A DNA stretch of 64,000 bases from Brassica napus (GCF_020379485.1 NC_063448.1:45021218-45085217); one strand, 5' to 3'; shown: positions 11,600 to 24,324, counted from the first letter of the stretch. The notes: generated by a model not told the origin, from the sequence alone. Made by a program: numbers and translations.

Positions 11600-14046
11600 G
11601 CGTCAAATGTATCCATCCGTGGAAAAGACTGACAGTCTACCCACAGATAATTATAATTGATATGAATCTAATCATCCATTCCTCCTTGATTTATTAGATT
11701 TTATTTTCTTTCGCCAACGACGACCAAGTTCCTGACAATTTTAGATTTTCCTTCTCATCTAAGGTATTCAAAGATTATTCACAAGTTGTCAGAATATAAA
11801 ATGAGCTTAAGCTGATTAAGTGGTAGTTGTTTTTACACTAATCTCAGTTAGTTAAACCACAAAATCAAGATTAGTATATATTGGGATAAACCAGTAATAA
11901 ATACAAATTCCAAACACTAAAAAGTTTGGTGGGAGCAGTTCTTGAAAGGACCTCTAAACCTTGCAAACCATGAATCACTGTATTATTGTGCTAAGCTGTC
12001 TTGTTGTATTGCCTTATCTTCACCTTACTCTGCCACCAAGGTTTATAAACACGTTATATATATTTGTAATATTATCAATTTTTGATTGTTAATGGCAACG
12101 GTTGCTTTGTTATTAAAATACGTCATTACTCATTAGGACACTTGGTTATGTTTAATAGGGTTTAATAGTATACCCAACATCAGAAAATTCCAGTTGAAAC
12201 AATACTTAACTAATCATGAATGCATGTCTACACCAATAGTCAAATACAATTAACGTTGTCAAATAAAAGAACCAACGACTTAACTTTCAGATTTTTTTTT
12301 TTGCTTTATCAAGTGAGATACATATATATGCGCCTTGATGTATTTTAATTTTCATGTAACCGGCTATATTTTGTTTAAAACAATATAATTTTGAAAATAA
12401 TTATGGTTTTCTTTACAAAGAAATGATTAAAGTTTGGTGAACATATTTCAATCCTAAGAAAGTTACAAACTGAAAAAGTACTTTTAACTAAAGCGTGCAA
12501 TATTATCCGTAATGGAAAATCATATTTTTAAAAACATATATACGTTAACAGATTCAATTTAAAATGTTTTGACAATGCATCTTGGATGTTATGTTATAGA
12601 CCAAATATATGTATATATATATATATATATTATATTAGTTGAAAAGGTTGGTGTGCAAAATACATTTATTTTATTTCCACAAAAACAAAAATAAAATTGA
12701 TTACTCTAGACCATTTTTTGACTTTTCTTTACATTCAGAGTCACTTCCTACATGTGAAACACTTTGTTGTGGGCCAGCAATAAACTGTGGACAACTTTGC
12801 CCTTAATAGACATTCAATGAGTGGATGGATGATACGTGAATGGGTGATACGTGGACGAAGATGAATGTAAAAATTCCAGAAGTTTTATCAGAGCAAGCTC
12901 CACAATAGTTGAACTTGAAGACACAACTCCAACAACAATGTTTGTCTGTGGACGGAGATGAGAATATTTTGATTATGTTGTGCTTATAGACTCTAACATA
13001 ACCAAAAATAAAGAACAAGAGAGATTTCTTAAATTTGTGGATAAGGAATTGAAGCTTGATGTGGTGGATAGAGTAGTAACTCAAACACTAAACATAGATA
13101 TTAAAAATGTAACATATTGAAAGACTGTGATATGGATGCCAATGTATCCAAAATTTCAAGGATGAACAAATTAATAACTTCAAACCAATAGCTACAACGT
13201 ACATGTCGAGAAAAAAAAAGCTTGAGTGATAAAAACAAAGCAAAACAAACCAAAAAGTTAAAACGAGTCATCTCTTCCTCCAATACCCCCGGTCAAAACG
13301 AGTCAGCTCATCTTCCCGGTGAGCCACACCATGGATTTCGAGCTCAACATCATCGTGGATGAGCTCGGTGAAGCTGCGGTGGTTCGAGCTCGTCACAGTA
13401 CTCCTCCACCATGAGATATGTAGTATGCTGATTTTGAATTTTAATCATAATTTTACTCGTCCACAAATAGTCGTCCATGTTTAACCGTCCACGCTTATCT
13501 TCCCACACTCATCCACATGTGTCGTTCTATGCTTATATTCTACATGTAGTTATCCATGTTTTTCAAACATTCACATATCACTCATCCATAACACAATCAT
13601 TGAATACGTGTACGAGTATAGATTTTAAAATATAACAAAAAAAATATCAAAGTGAATATCAAATTATAGAGAATAAATTAATATAATTTACTATATCAAC
13701 AAAATTTGCTATATGTATTTTTAATTTAAAAATAAACAAAAACAAAATATTAAGAAGTAGAGTAAACAATAATAAATAAACACACTTTCTCTTTCCTCTT
13801 GTCTAAGAAAGATCTCATTTTCTTCTCATTAAGGATAAATATGTATATTCTCTATGTAGGTCTCATGAGAAAGTGTCTTGCAAGTGCATTGTGGCCTTAG
13901 ATGTAATTGAAAAGTGATAAAGTGTCTCTTGATGTAAAAAATTCATGAAAATATGATATAAGAAGATTAGAAGAGAAGTTATGTCTCACCTATATTGCTC
14001 TCTCCTCTCTTTTCAAATTCTAGTGTCTAAATCCCTAAGCTTTTAA
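11600..14046. other. Intergenic region upstream of the GUX1-like gene
   Basis: No coding region is recognised. A TA microsatellite lies at 12606-12634. The stretch 12800-13640 has short TGG/CCA-rich phrases that may be an old inverted transposon remnant, but no clear ends were found. The promoter of the GUX1-like gene should lie at the right-hand side. Confidence 0.5.
12606..12634. repeat. TA microsatellite
   Basis: A near-perfect run of alternating T and A about 29 bp long. Confidence 0.85.
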
Positions 14047-14438
14047 ATGGCAAAACCTCCCGCCGCTGCTGCTGCAACCGGAGACCCTCGATGTCGCCTC
14101 TCAGCTTCCATGTAAGCACATTACTCTCTTATTATCCATAAGTTGTTCAATATCAGCCGAAATAACTCGTCTAAAAGTTGTGTTTGTTGTTTATAACTGC
14201 TAAGCAGTGAAGCAATATGCGAGAGGAGGTTTCGGAGAAATAACAAAAGCGGTGGCAGATCGGATATGGTGAAACCTTTTAATATCCTCAATTTTCCGAC
14301 ACAAGAGAAAAACAGTAGTTGTTGTTGCAGCATGTTTCAGATCGTGAAGGTTCTGTTGTGTATCCTTTTATCGGCTACTCTCTTCACCATCATATATTCC
14401 CCTGACGCTTATCATCATTTTCTTTCCCACTCTTCTAG
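14047..14438 (+). pseudogene. GUX1: GUX1-like exons 1 and 2 (N-terminus and membrane anchor)
   Basis: The ATG at 14047 opens MAKPPAAAAATGDPRCRLSA. A donor GT at 14112 and an acceptor AG at 14206-14207 remove a 96-bp intron, and the frame continues IEAICERRFRRNN... to a hydrophobic segment VLLCILLSATLFTIIY. This is the single Golgi signal-anchor expected of a type II glycosyltransferase. Exon 2 ends at 14438 before GTAGGT. These two exons show no frame damage. Confidence 0.85.
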
Positions 14439-15335
14439 GTAGGTTTTGTAATTTACATAAGCCATGTTCTTTTTGTAAATGCAACGGCAGCGGCAGCGTT
14501 GGCGTCTAGAAAATACACTCTACTTTTGTTGCTTTATACACAAGACATCGGAAATAATTACGCGCCGGTGTTAATATAATAGACGTAGCGACAGTTTCCG
14601 AACTATAACTGACCGCTTAAAGTTCCAGCGTCAGTCACGTCTCATTGCGGTGACTCTTTTCACTGTTGCGGCAACACTTTTTAAACTCACACCATCCTCC
14701 GGCATCGTTTAATTTATTGTCGCTCTAGTAGACGCAACGTCCATTCTCCGAACAAGACTATATTTGATCATTTGACTTATCAAATAAAAAATTGATCATT
14801 TATTCTATAAATACCGTTAGACCATCTACAGTGGTTTCAACACCCTCCCCATATTCAACATCCTCTTTTTCTCTTTTTAACACTCCACATCATCTTCTCT
14901 CTCTTCCACCTCATTTACTCAACACTCACTTCAATTTACACCTCTACAATGGTTTGTTTTAAAAAATTCAACACCCTACCCCACAACTCTTAATTCATAT
15001 TTTTGTTTTTTACAATTAACTTAAAAATAAATAACATAACATTTAATAATATTTATTTTGAATTATTATACTTAGCTTAATTTTTAAATAATACCAAAAT
15101 CTGTATTAATAAAACAATCAAAATTAAGAACATATTTATTTTTTTAAGTAAGATATTTACCAAATTTTATTTTTGAAAATACGAAATTTATTATTATTAA
15201 AACAACTAAAGTTAGGAAACTTTAAATACACACGATACAAACACATATTATTAAGAAATTTTAAACACACATGACACAAAGCACACAAAATAAAAATACA
15301 TTAAAACCCTTAAAGCACATACATATATATATTTT

Positions 15336-16633
15336 TTAAATTATACATGAAACATTCCAAATTTTGCCCATATGTTTAACTAGATCTGATTGCAATTCAT
15401 GATGTATAGTTGAATCACATAATTCAGATCTTGTACGCACATGATTTGCAAATGCTGGTAGCACCTCAGTAGAAAATCGTTGTGGTGTACTCGAACCACT
15501 TGCCTCAGATTGATCATAATCGGTCCAATTCTGAGCATATGTATCTCGTTCATCCTCAACAATCATAATATGCAATATGATACATGACCGCATGATGATA
15601 GCAAGATCCGATATCTCCCACATGCGAGCTTGTTCTCGAATGATTTTAAACCGAGCCTGTAATATCCCAAATGCGCGCTCGATGTCCTTCCGATACCCTT
15701 CTTGATATTTTGCAAATAACTTGTCTGGTTCACTTTGAGGAAGTCGGATTGATTTAACGAAAGTTGGATAAGAAGGATAGAAACCATCAGCTAGATAGTA
15801 TGCCATGTCATATGGACATTGGTTTACAAAAAACTTTACTCTTGGAGTATTACCTTGTTCAACTTCATTAAACACCAGTGAACGATCTAGAACATTTACA
15901 TCGTTTAATGTTCCCGGACATCCAAAAAAGGCATGCCAAATCCATAGATCATGAGATGCAACTGCTTCAAGAATAACCGTGGTGGTTCCCTTATCTCCCC
16001 GAGTAAACTGATCTTCCCATGCTGTTGGACAATTTTTTCATTCCCAATACATGCAATCAATACTCCCGATCATCCCTGGAAGCCCCCTCATCTCACTGAC
16101 ATGCAAAATTTTTGCAAGTCATCTTGAGTTTGAGCTCTGAGATACTCTTGCTCATACAACCGTATGATTCCTTTACAGAAATGGCGCACGCACTCCAATG
16201 CTGTAGTACCTCCTATTTTGATATATTCATCAATCGCATCAGCAGCAGCACAATACGCTAACATTCGCATGGCATTAGTGCATTTTGCTAATGGAGAAAT
16301 ACCTTCCCTATTTGTTGCGTCAACTCGTTGGGTGAAATAGTTATCAATGCTTGATAGGTCTCCAACGATCCGAAGAAAAATATGTTTTCGCATCTGGAAT
16401 CGGCGACGAAACATTTGTTCATCATATGTAGGTTGAATGGCAAAGTAGTCATCAATCAACCTTTGATTCACTGCTACATGATCTCTCTTGAAGTATTTTC
16501 TCTTGCTACGAGACGTATGGTCTTCCTCAATTTTTTTTCGACGCTCTGTACACCGGTGTACGATATACCTCTCTTCAAGCTCACACTGTTTTTTGTACAC
16601 TTCGATATCGAAAGGAAATTCTGATGGATCCAT
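15336..16633 (-). pseudogene. Harbinger DDE transposase, broken
   Basis: From a likely start MDPSEFPFDIEVYKK the protein has a helix-turn-helix-like region (MRKHIFLRIVGDL) and the conserved block IGGTTALECVRHFCKGI. It then has MRGLPGMIGSIDCMYWE, a possible first catalytic Asp region, then HAFFGCPGTLNDVNVLDRS and RKDIERAFGILQARFKII near the C-terminus. This is the plant PIF/Harbinger nuclease family. It is inactive: a one-base loss in an A/T run near 16110 shifts the frame before MRGLPG. A TGA replaces the expected Trp codon after CMYWE (about 16040). Confidence 0.82.
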
Positions 16634-17137
16634 TGATAATTTTTTGTAAGATGAAATTGTGTTATTGATACATTTACGGGAAAATGTGTTTCCATTTATA
16701 AAAAAACTGAGTGGATGAGAATTTTGGACTCCAAGCAAACATTAAATTGGCATAAATAATAGATAACAATTGAATTCTCTTACAAAATCAGAAAGTCACG
16801 GATTGCATACCAAAAAAATTTATTAAAGTGAAAAATGACACGCATTATTAAAGTCGAAAAAATAAAAACACATTATTTAAAAAGAAAAATACAAACAAAC
16901 ATTATTAAAGATGAAAAAACAAACACGCATTATTAAAAGAAAAAAAAACATACATTATTAAAGAAGAAAAATACAAACACATATTACTAATTTCCAAATA
17001 GATCGTTGCTCAACTTCTCTAACAGCTGTTTGTTCTTGTCATCGAGATGTTCTTTTCACTTAGCTTCAAGAACATCTTCATTTTTTTGGTTTCAGTCTTT
17101 TCTTTCATCAATCGATTTACCTCCTCTTGTGTCTTGG

Positions 17138-18115
17138 CTATTTTATCCAATCGTTCCAATTCTTGCTTTTGAATTGTTTGTATTTATTCCACTCTACGTT
17201 GACGGTTTCTAAAGATGCGCCTTTGCTTTTCTTTTTGCTTTTTTTTTCTGCCTCTCTCCCCATTGGATGAGCACTTGATCCTACAGAGTTTGATCCTACG
17301 GAGTTCGAATCACTGGCATCACTCTCTCGGGATCTCTTAGATCCACTACTTGTAGAGCCAGTATTTCCTCCTACTTGACTACCATTGCGCGGTTGATCAC
17401 GAACAGCAAGCCACTCCGACATTAAATTGAAATGTTCATTCTTACCACTTGAATATAATTCGTGTGCTTTTGCCATTACATCATTCTGCGACCATCCACT
17501 TTGTTGCATACGCCTAGCGTTATCGTAAGCGCCACTCCATTTGCTCAATTTTTATTCATATAGTTGAAATGATTTCTGCATGAAGCCCCATCACAGGGAG
17601 GATCAAATGAGCAATGCTCATTACAGTACTCAGAAATTTTGCTTCAGTGTGCTTCGCTTTTCTGGTTTCTGCCAACAATGTTTTTTGTTCCATATTTAAT
17701 CCATCCACTAAGTAGCACCAAGTTTTGATCGGTGGTCCACTTAGAATTCTACGGCGAGCTTGAGCTGATTCATCTGCATTTGCGTCAGGAATGGGTTCAC
17801 TAGCACCACTCATGCCACCAAGAGCTATTTGGGTAGAAAATTCGGGAAATTCAGTTGCTCTCGGAACATGTGCATCACCCCTTAGAGTAGAAGAAAGTGG
17901 AGGTCTTTGAGAAAAATATTGCATCATTGATCCGTAATTTGGTGGACAATTCGGAACAGATGATGACATGAAAAAATTTGGTGAAAACCCATAATTTGGT
18001 ATATTTTGGGGCTGGTTTAAAGGTTGGTTTGAAATTGATAATTGTTGGGATTTTGGAAGTTAAATGGAAAATCAAAAGAGTTTTGGGTGTTAAAAGGATT
18101 ATTATTGGGATTCAT
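17138..18115 (-). pseudogene. Harbinger second protein (Myb/NAM-associated type)
   Basis: The likely start at 18115 gives MNPNNNPFNTQNSFDFPF, typical of the Asn/Pro-rich start of the PIF ORF1 partner protein. After an early stop or frameshift near 18020 the frame resumes with PPNYGSMMQYFSQRPP. A second break near 17550 is followed by MSKWSGAYDNARRMQQSGWS and a Ser/Lys-rich region (SGSKRSRESDASDSN, KKSKKKSKG). The C-terminal half resembles the NAM-associated domain found in these partners, which help the transposase bind DNA. It is broken in at least two places. Confidence 0.7.
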
Positions 18116-18424
18116 TTAACCAAAAAAAAAATTAAAACACTAAAATAGTTGATTATAATGAAAAATGATTTTTTTTGCTGTATCCAAACGAAATGAGAGT
18201 AGTATATAGTTATAGATAAAAATCTTGAATTTTGATATAATTTTATCTTTTTAAAAATAGTTATATTATAAAATAAATGAGTTTGAATTATTGGATGAGG
18301 ATAAATATCAAAGGAAATCTGTGCAGCCAAAGGGAAGAGAGCATTTAAATATTATCCTGAATTTTGATATAATTTTTATCCCTTTTAAAATATTTATATT
18401 ATAAAATAAATAAGTTTGAATTAT

Positions 18425-19551
18425 GGGATAATTTGCAAAATACCCTATTTAGGATTTAAAATTTGAAAAATACATTGTCTTTATTTTTTTTTGAAAACTA
18501 CACTTTTTTAATGTGAATTTACTTTTTTACCTCAATTTGACATTTCAATAATTAATATATAAATTTTAAATTAATAAGAAAAGTACGAAAACACAGTTTA
18601 TATAGATTTTAATTTATTTTGTTAACTTTATATAAACACAAGTCAGGTCTCGTTCTATACAAAATTTTCATTTTTTCTTGAAGCCGAGACTAAGTAAGTT
18701 CTTCTAATATGATATTCACATATGTGTTTATTTTGTTTTACTTTGAATATAAAAAAAAAAAAGAACACTTATTATCATTGGTTTCACATTCTTAGTTTCA
18801 CAAACAAACACAATGGCATTATCATTTGAAACAAAACAACTGTGTTGTTCTTTCTTCCAAAAATTAAACGAGACTTCCGAAGAAACAAGATTGTCTACCC
18901 AAAACATTGTGCAGTTCAAGTGGCTTCTCAATGCAAACAGACGGGATCAGTTCGAAATAATTAACCTTATTGCAAAATAAAAACTAAAACAGTTATCAAA
19001 ACCTAGAGTAACCAAAACCATATTTTTCAGAAAAAACGTTTAGAACAGAAAAAAGTTTAGAACATAAAAACATCAAATTCCAAATTCGCAACTTACGGGC
19101 ACGATTGTGTCATGTACGATGACATCTTGAGCAAGCTTGTTTCCGTGCTTTTTTTGAGCTATTGATTGTTCTCCAAAACATTCACAATTTGAGCAAGCTC
19201 TCTGAATATGCCACACACAAGTGTGACTTTGAGTAGTACTGATGACAAATAACCCAGGGTTCAAGAAGACGAGATGCGTCTTGCATTCTTTTTTTTTTCA
19301 AAATAATAAAAAATACATTTACGATATATTAAGAAGATATGGGAAAGATATTGTGTAGTATATTAAACAAAATATTCTCTAACGATCTTTTTAAATTATT
19401 ATTTTTAAATGGTTTAATAGGAATTGAGAAATATTAAGACTGAGCAATTTGGTAAATTTATATATAAATAAGTGTATTTTTCAAAAAGCTTAAACAAGGA
19501 TGTATTTTTCAAATTATATTCATACTGAAGTGCATTTATCCAAATTTTCCC
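18425..19551. mobile_element. Non-autonomous MULE nested in the Harbinger element
   Basis: The ends GGGATAATTTGCAAAAT (left) and ATCCAAATTTTCCC (right) are inverted relatives, and both sides continue with AATTTGAAAAATACAT-type matches. A perfect 9-bp duplication, TTGAATTAT, flanks it (18416-18424 and 19552-19560). A 9-bp duplication with long imperfect inverted ends is diagnostic of Mutator-like elements. The interior (18600-19280) has short minus-strand ORFs of unknown origin, possibly captured host sequence. The host repeat unit is itself tandemly duplicated next to the insertion. Confidence 0.8.
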
Positions 19552-19957
19552 TTGAATTATTGGGTGGAGATAAATATCAAAAGAAATTTGTGCATCCAAT
19601 GGGAAGAGAAAATTTAAATATTATCCTCAATTAAAAAAAAAAAGAAGGAAAATTGTGTACTCCAGTGCGCGTGCGTGCACGCCCCACCCCTTTTCCACCC
19701 ACTCACGGCGTGACACGTGGCTGTCATGGCCCACAAATTTTTTTCCAAGACCGTTGAATCTTTCTAACACATGTTTAACCCACGTAGATTAACACAGAAA
19801 TTCAACATTCTCAGTGCATTATCTTCAACTGTTGAAAGTGGGTTTCAACACCCTCATTGTAAATGGCCTTAGTGATCCAAGTAACGTTTAAAAAAATTCT
19901 ATGAAACGTATTGAAGTTCCGTTTTTGTATATTAACACGACCATATGTGGAAATTAG

Positions 19958-20572
19958 ATGGTTATGGAGAAGACAAGATCCAAGATATGTTTCGGACCTG
20001 GAGATAAGTTGGGACGATATGATCAAAACCATTGAGAGCGTTCAAGAAGGCCTTACGATCGGTGTCTTAAATTTCGGTAGGAAGGAGATCCGACAGTGGA
20101 GAGAGGTAGCCAAGACTAAAGACAACGAGGATGATGAAAACGTTGTTGAATTAGATTTAGAGCACGCAGATAAGAACGTGACTTGGGACGCACTCTACCC
20201 AGAGTGGATCGATGAGGAGCAAGAAAAATATGTCCATGTTTGTCCTAACCTCCCAAAGATCAAAGTGCCTACAAGAAGACTAGATCTGGTCGTTGTGAAG
20301 CTTCCTTGTCTGAAAGAAGGAAACTGGTCAAGAGACGTCGCGAGATTGCATCTGCAGATGGCGGCAGCAACGGTGGCAGCTTCGGCGAAAGGGCAGAGGT
20401 CACGTGATGTTTGTCTCGAGATGTTTCCCGATGCCGAATCTATTTTGGTGTAAGGATCTCGTGTCTCGGAGAGGCGATGTTTGGTTGTATAAACCTAATC
20501 TTAATACCTTGCGAGACAAGCTTCAGCTTCCTATAGGTTCTTGTGAGCTCTCTCTTCCTCTCGGCATGAAAG
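19958..20572 (+). pseudogene. GUX1: GUX1-like exon 3 (stem region), frameshifted
   Basis: An acceptor AG at 19956-19957 opens the frame W-L-W-R-R-Q-D-P-R-Y, the start of the luminal stem region of GUX proteins. The exon continues through TIGVLNFGRKEI, VTWDALYPEWIDEEQE and GNWSRDVARLHLQMA. Around 20390 the frame breaks: AAAGGGCAGAGGTCACGTG lacks about five bases relative to the family pattern. The correct sequence resumes in another frame as VMFVSRCFPMPNLF and runs to LQLPIGSCELSLPLGMK. A donor GT follows at 20573. Confidence 0.85.
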
Positions 20573-20713
20573 GTGAAACAAATAATCCCTAATTTTTTTT
20601 TTTAGATTTGAATATGAATCATGCGAAGTTAATAAAGAAATAACATAAAATATCACTAAAACATTTTTGTAATAAAAAAATAGTATACAATGGGGGAAAC
20701 TCTCAAAATAGCA
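20573..20713. other. Remnant of GUX1-like intron 3
   Basis: AT-rich sequence between the exon 3 donor and the first Helitron end; nothing else is seen. Confidence 0.5.
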
Positions 20714-20819
20714 TCTCTACTATATTAAAAGAACTAAATTGAAGTAATTCTAGGAGTGCCACATAGGAGAAAATATTCCTAACCAATCATTTGTCCATGT
20801 AATCAAAGATGTTAAGCTG

Positions 20820-21353
20820 TTGGGTCACGAATCTGTGATGCGTAATAGGCCCATTTCTTTTATTGACCCATTTGTATTACTTTCCTCTTCCTTACGGCGT
20901 CTACAGACCTTCCAAAACTCACTGTCTTCCCATTTCCTCCGTATAACGCCTGCGACGGAAACAATGATGAATCAAAGCTATCCTCCAGACAAATCAGCGT
21001 GTAACTCTCCACATCCCTCCTCTTACTCGATGATATTGATGCCTCTTGAAGACCCCTTAATTAATCACTCAAATGAAATATTCCAGCTCTCTCCTTTCCG
21101 TCTTGAGACTATATGTATATCCCTATCCAACAATCCCATGCTCAGCAAACGCATCCCAACACTATGGCAAATCAAACGGAAGTCACCACCGTGCAAGCCA
21201 TTCTCCACTTTTGTTTCACCAGGACCAGGAGATTCCAAGTTGATGTTTAGGCTAATCCATTTCTGGGAAACTTCCATTAATTCCAAAGGAGGCATCCTTA
21301 TCGGAACCAAGTACGTGACAGTCGATTTCTTTAATCATCATCATTCACAGTAA
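20820..21353 (+). pseudogene. Helitron RPA-like (DUF223) N-terminal fragment
   Basis: The open frame ends with KLMFRLIHFWETSINSKGG. This resembles the first OB-fold strand region of the replication protein A-like genes carried by Brassicaceae Helitrons. It stops soon after (VDFFNHHHSQ), so only a piece remains. The upstream half (Ser/Pro-rich) is not recognised. RPA-like genes are accessory to plant Helitrons; the assignment rests on a short motif. Confidence 0.45.
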
Positions 21354-22430
21354 CTTGATCGCTTTGGTTACATAATCGACCGGTGGAGAAAATATTAGAG
21401 ACTTAGGCTCAATTATTCATTGACTTTGTCATGGAGAAGAAGACTAGGAGTGGTTATGGGAGTTATAGAAGGTATGTTTTATCTATTGAAACAATGGCAT
21501 GAGATTACATTTGATCTGAATACAAGCAGTGTTTTGTTATTGATGATGATCAAGAACCATTGATTTCTCAATTCATAATTGGAGATGAAACTAAGTCATC
21601 AAGTAATGGCTCTTTCTTCGAAAATATAAAATACAAAAAATTAAAGTTAAGTGTGTTTTTGTTTGTGTTATCATCTACAGATATATTTAACTTTGGATTG
21701 TTTATTTTGGAAAGGATTACAAATCTGAAACCTGGTGAGGAACGAGAAGATCCATAAATGAGGTATGTTGAGTAAATAAAAGTTTATGGTCGGATAACTT
21801 AGAGAGAGTGGTTGATGAGAATATGAAGATTGAAGAGAGAACATTGTAAGCAAGTAATTACACTTGAACTTATGTTCACTGACAAATCCCCGTTAAAGCA
21901 AACCAAGCTTCAACGCAGATTTATGACATGGTGTTTCTTCGTATGAGTCTATCTCAAGTCATTAATCAGACATTGTAATTAGGTTGGGTGTATTGAAGAA
22001 TTGAAGCTTTATTCTTTTGTTTTGATTTTTAATAGATAAGATAGTTCTGTTACGATTTGAAGATATCTTTTGTGTTCCTTTCTTAGTGAAATTAAATTTC
22101 TATGATTTTTTTCTTCGATTTTAAATTTCACATAAACTGAATCCAAAGTTACATTGTTGTCGGTACAACAGACATATACAAGTACAAACAATGCAATTTA
22201 CTTTTTAGGTAAGATTTGCACGTGCACAAATAAACATACTTGTTATCTGGTTTATCAGTCACTATTTTCAGTCCAATGTGATCTCTTTTATATAATTAAT
22301 AGGCAAAACCATATGTGGATACGAAAAGGGTCCTAACGAGGTATCTAATGAATCTAAGGTTATAGGAAAACATAGATGAGATGACATGATGAAAAGTTTT
22401 GCGGGATCAAAACAAATTCTAAAAATCACA

Positions 22431-23040
22431 TCTATATTATTAAAACTGAAGTACATTTACTGTTTGGAAACTTAGATAGTAGATTAAATGAAAGTTGTTT
22501 GGAAACAAGGATAGCAGATTAAATATATTTTTTTATTTACATATTTAGTCACTGTATTTATTTCTCATTTACAGATTCTGTCGTTTGGAAACTTGGATAT
22601 CTATCTATCTATATTATTAAAACTGAAGTACCTTTTGGTATTTTTTGGAAACTTAGATAGTAGATTAAATGAAAGTTGTTTAGAAACAAAGATAGCAGAT
22701 TAAATATATTTTTTTATTTACATATTTAGTCACTGTATTTATTTCTCATTTACCGATTATGTCGTTTGGAAACTTGGATATCTATATTATTAAAACTGTA
22801 GTACCTTTTGGTACTGTTTGGAAACTTAGATAGTAGATTAAATGAAAATTGTTGGGAAACAAGGATGGCAGATTAAATATATTTTTTATTTACATATTTA
22901 TTCACTGTTTTTATTTCTCATTTACAGATTATGTCGTTTGGAAACTTGGATAGCAGATTAAATGAGAATTGTTTGGAAACACGGATAGCAGACTAAATAT
23001 TTTTTTTATTTACACATTTAACCATTGCATTTCTTTCTTA
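22431..23040. repeat. Tandem ~175 bp units starting with a Helitron-like 5' end
   Basis: TCTATATTATTAAAACTG recurs at 22431, 22608 and 22781 (spacing 177 and 173 bp). Each copy is followed by the same body, with TTTGGAAACTTAGATAGTAG and ATAGCAGATTAAATATATT. A fourth, partial unit follows at about 22950. Confidence 0.8.
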
Positions 23041-23535
23041 TTTACAAATCTGTCACTTCACTTAAAATCAAAAAATTAAATTAATTACAATGAATTGTTA
23101 TTTCTTTTTGCTGAAAATAAAAACAGAAACTGTAATATATAGTATATATTAATCTGCTACAATACAATTTTCAAGAAAACTAAATATCATAAAATTAATA
23201 ATAATTCATAAAAACCTACTGTAAAAAATTAAATCATTTTTAAATAAATAAACAAAAAAATTAATAGGTTAATATATGAATATTACAATTACATCAAATT
23301 GCATCAAGTTATAAAATTATAAATATCATATTACATACATATTTATAATATTACGTACATATTTATTAAAAAATATTATCAAACATTTATATTATAATAT
23401 AACATATTCTACTCAAAATATATTTTACAAAACATAAAAATATAAACGGACATTTTATAAAATCAATGGTTTATAAATTCACATTGAACACAAGTTAAAT
23501 CTAACACCCGCGCGGGGGCGCGAGTCAAGATCTAG

Positions 23536-24324
23536 TCTTATATATTAAAACAGAAGTCACAACCTTCATTCATGTGTGATTTTTTAAAAAATGGATCTAA
23601 TTGACATATTCCTAGAAAGTCATGTAACATTTAATATCAAATCTTATCATTTAAATTTTGGGTTTACCATAAATTTTTATTAGGTTATCAATAAATGAAT
23701 TTAAAAAATAGATGATCCATTGGATTTTTAGATAGTATAAATTAAATTGACATAATTTAATGTTGTAATATTATACCTCCATATGTTAAATATTTAAATA
23801 TTTGTCGATGTTAAATTTTAAAACTATAATGATTTATTTTCAAATAACAAAAATCATATTATCTAACAATAATCAATCTTTACTACCTTAAACCAATGAA
23901 AACAAATTTTGAACTATATAGCTTATTTTAAAAATTAAACAAAAACTAAATGTTTAATTATTTACTCGATAATATAAATCTATGAAGCGAAAAGTTTAAT
24001 TTTTTAAAAACTTTCTAAATTTATGAAATGTTACAATATCTTTGAATATGACAATAAGATAATATTTTACTAATCTTTATATATATAGTTATGATTTTAA
24101 TAGTGAAATAATAATCCAAAAATATATATATAGAAGAAGATACAAATAAATGTGAAAGTTTAAAACAATCTATTCATTGAAAAAATATACCGTAAACTTA
24201 TTATGCTTTAAAAATTGATAGACACATATATTATAATATATACCAATTTAGAATTGAAAACAAAATATTTATATAAAAATAAATGAAAACAAAAACCCGC
24301 GCGGTTGCGCGGATCGAGATCTAG
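23536..24324 (+). mobile_element. Second Helitron abutting the first
   Basis: It starts TCTTATATATTAAAACAG immediately after the CTAG of the preceding Helitron. It ends with the hairpin CCGCGC-GGTT-GCGCGG and then CTAG at 24321-24324 followed by T. At 789 bp it is non-autonomous, and no coding sequence is seen. Confidence 0.72.

Larger units (their letters stand above)
14820..19868 (-). mobile_element. PIF/Harbinger transposon in GUX1-like intron 2
   Basis: The left end GACCATCTACAGTGG and right end CATTGTAAATGGCC are imperfect inverted repeats, flanked by TTA on both sides (14817-14819 and 19869-19871), the classic Harbinger target. Two minus-strand genes lie inside: a DDE nuclease-type transposase (15336-16633) and a second protein with a NAM-associated/Myb-like C-terminal region (17138-18115). 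Both are frame-damaged. The element also contains a nested MULE (18425-19551). Its insertion expands GUX1 intron 2 to 5.5 kb without touching the splice sites. Confidence 0.88.
20714..23535 (+). mobile_element. Helitron (plus strand) with RPA-like remnant
   Basis: The 5' end is preceded by A and starts TCTCTACTATATTAAAAG. The 3' end carries a GC-rich hairpin region (ACCCGCGCGGGGGCGCG) followed by CTAG at 23532-23535 and then T. Insertion between A and T without duplication, a TC start and a CTRR end with a nearby hairpin define Helitrons. It contains an RPA-like fragment (20820-21353) and a tandem array of 5'-end-like units (22431-23040). It lies between exon 3 and exon 4 of the broken GUX1 gene. 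The exact 5' boundary is less certain than the 3' one. Confidence 0.7.

Noticed and set aside
14400..14820. GC-rich-looking stretch 14480-14760 as a further GUX1 exon
   Set aside because: No frame continues the family sequence; the phase of exon 2 joins exactly to exon 3 at 19958, so this is intron.
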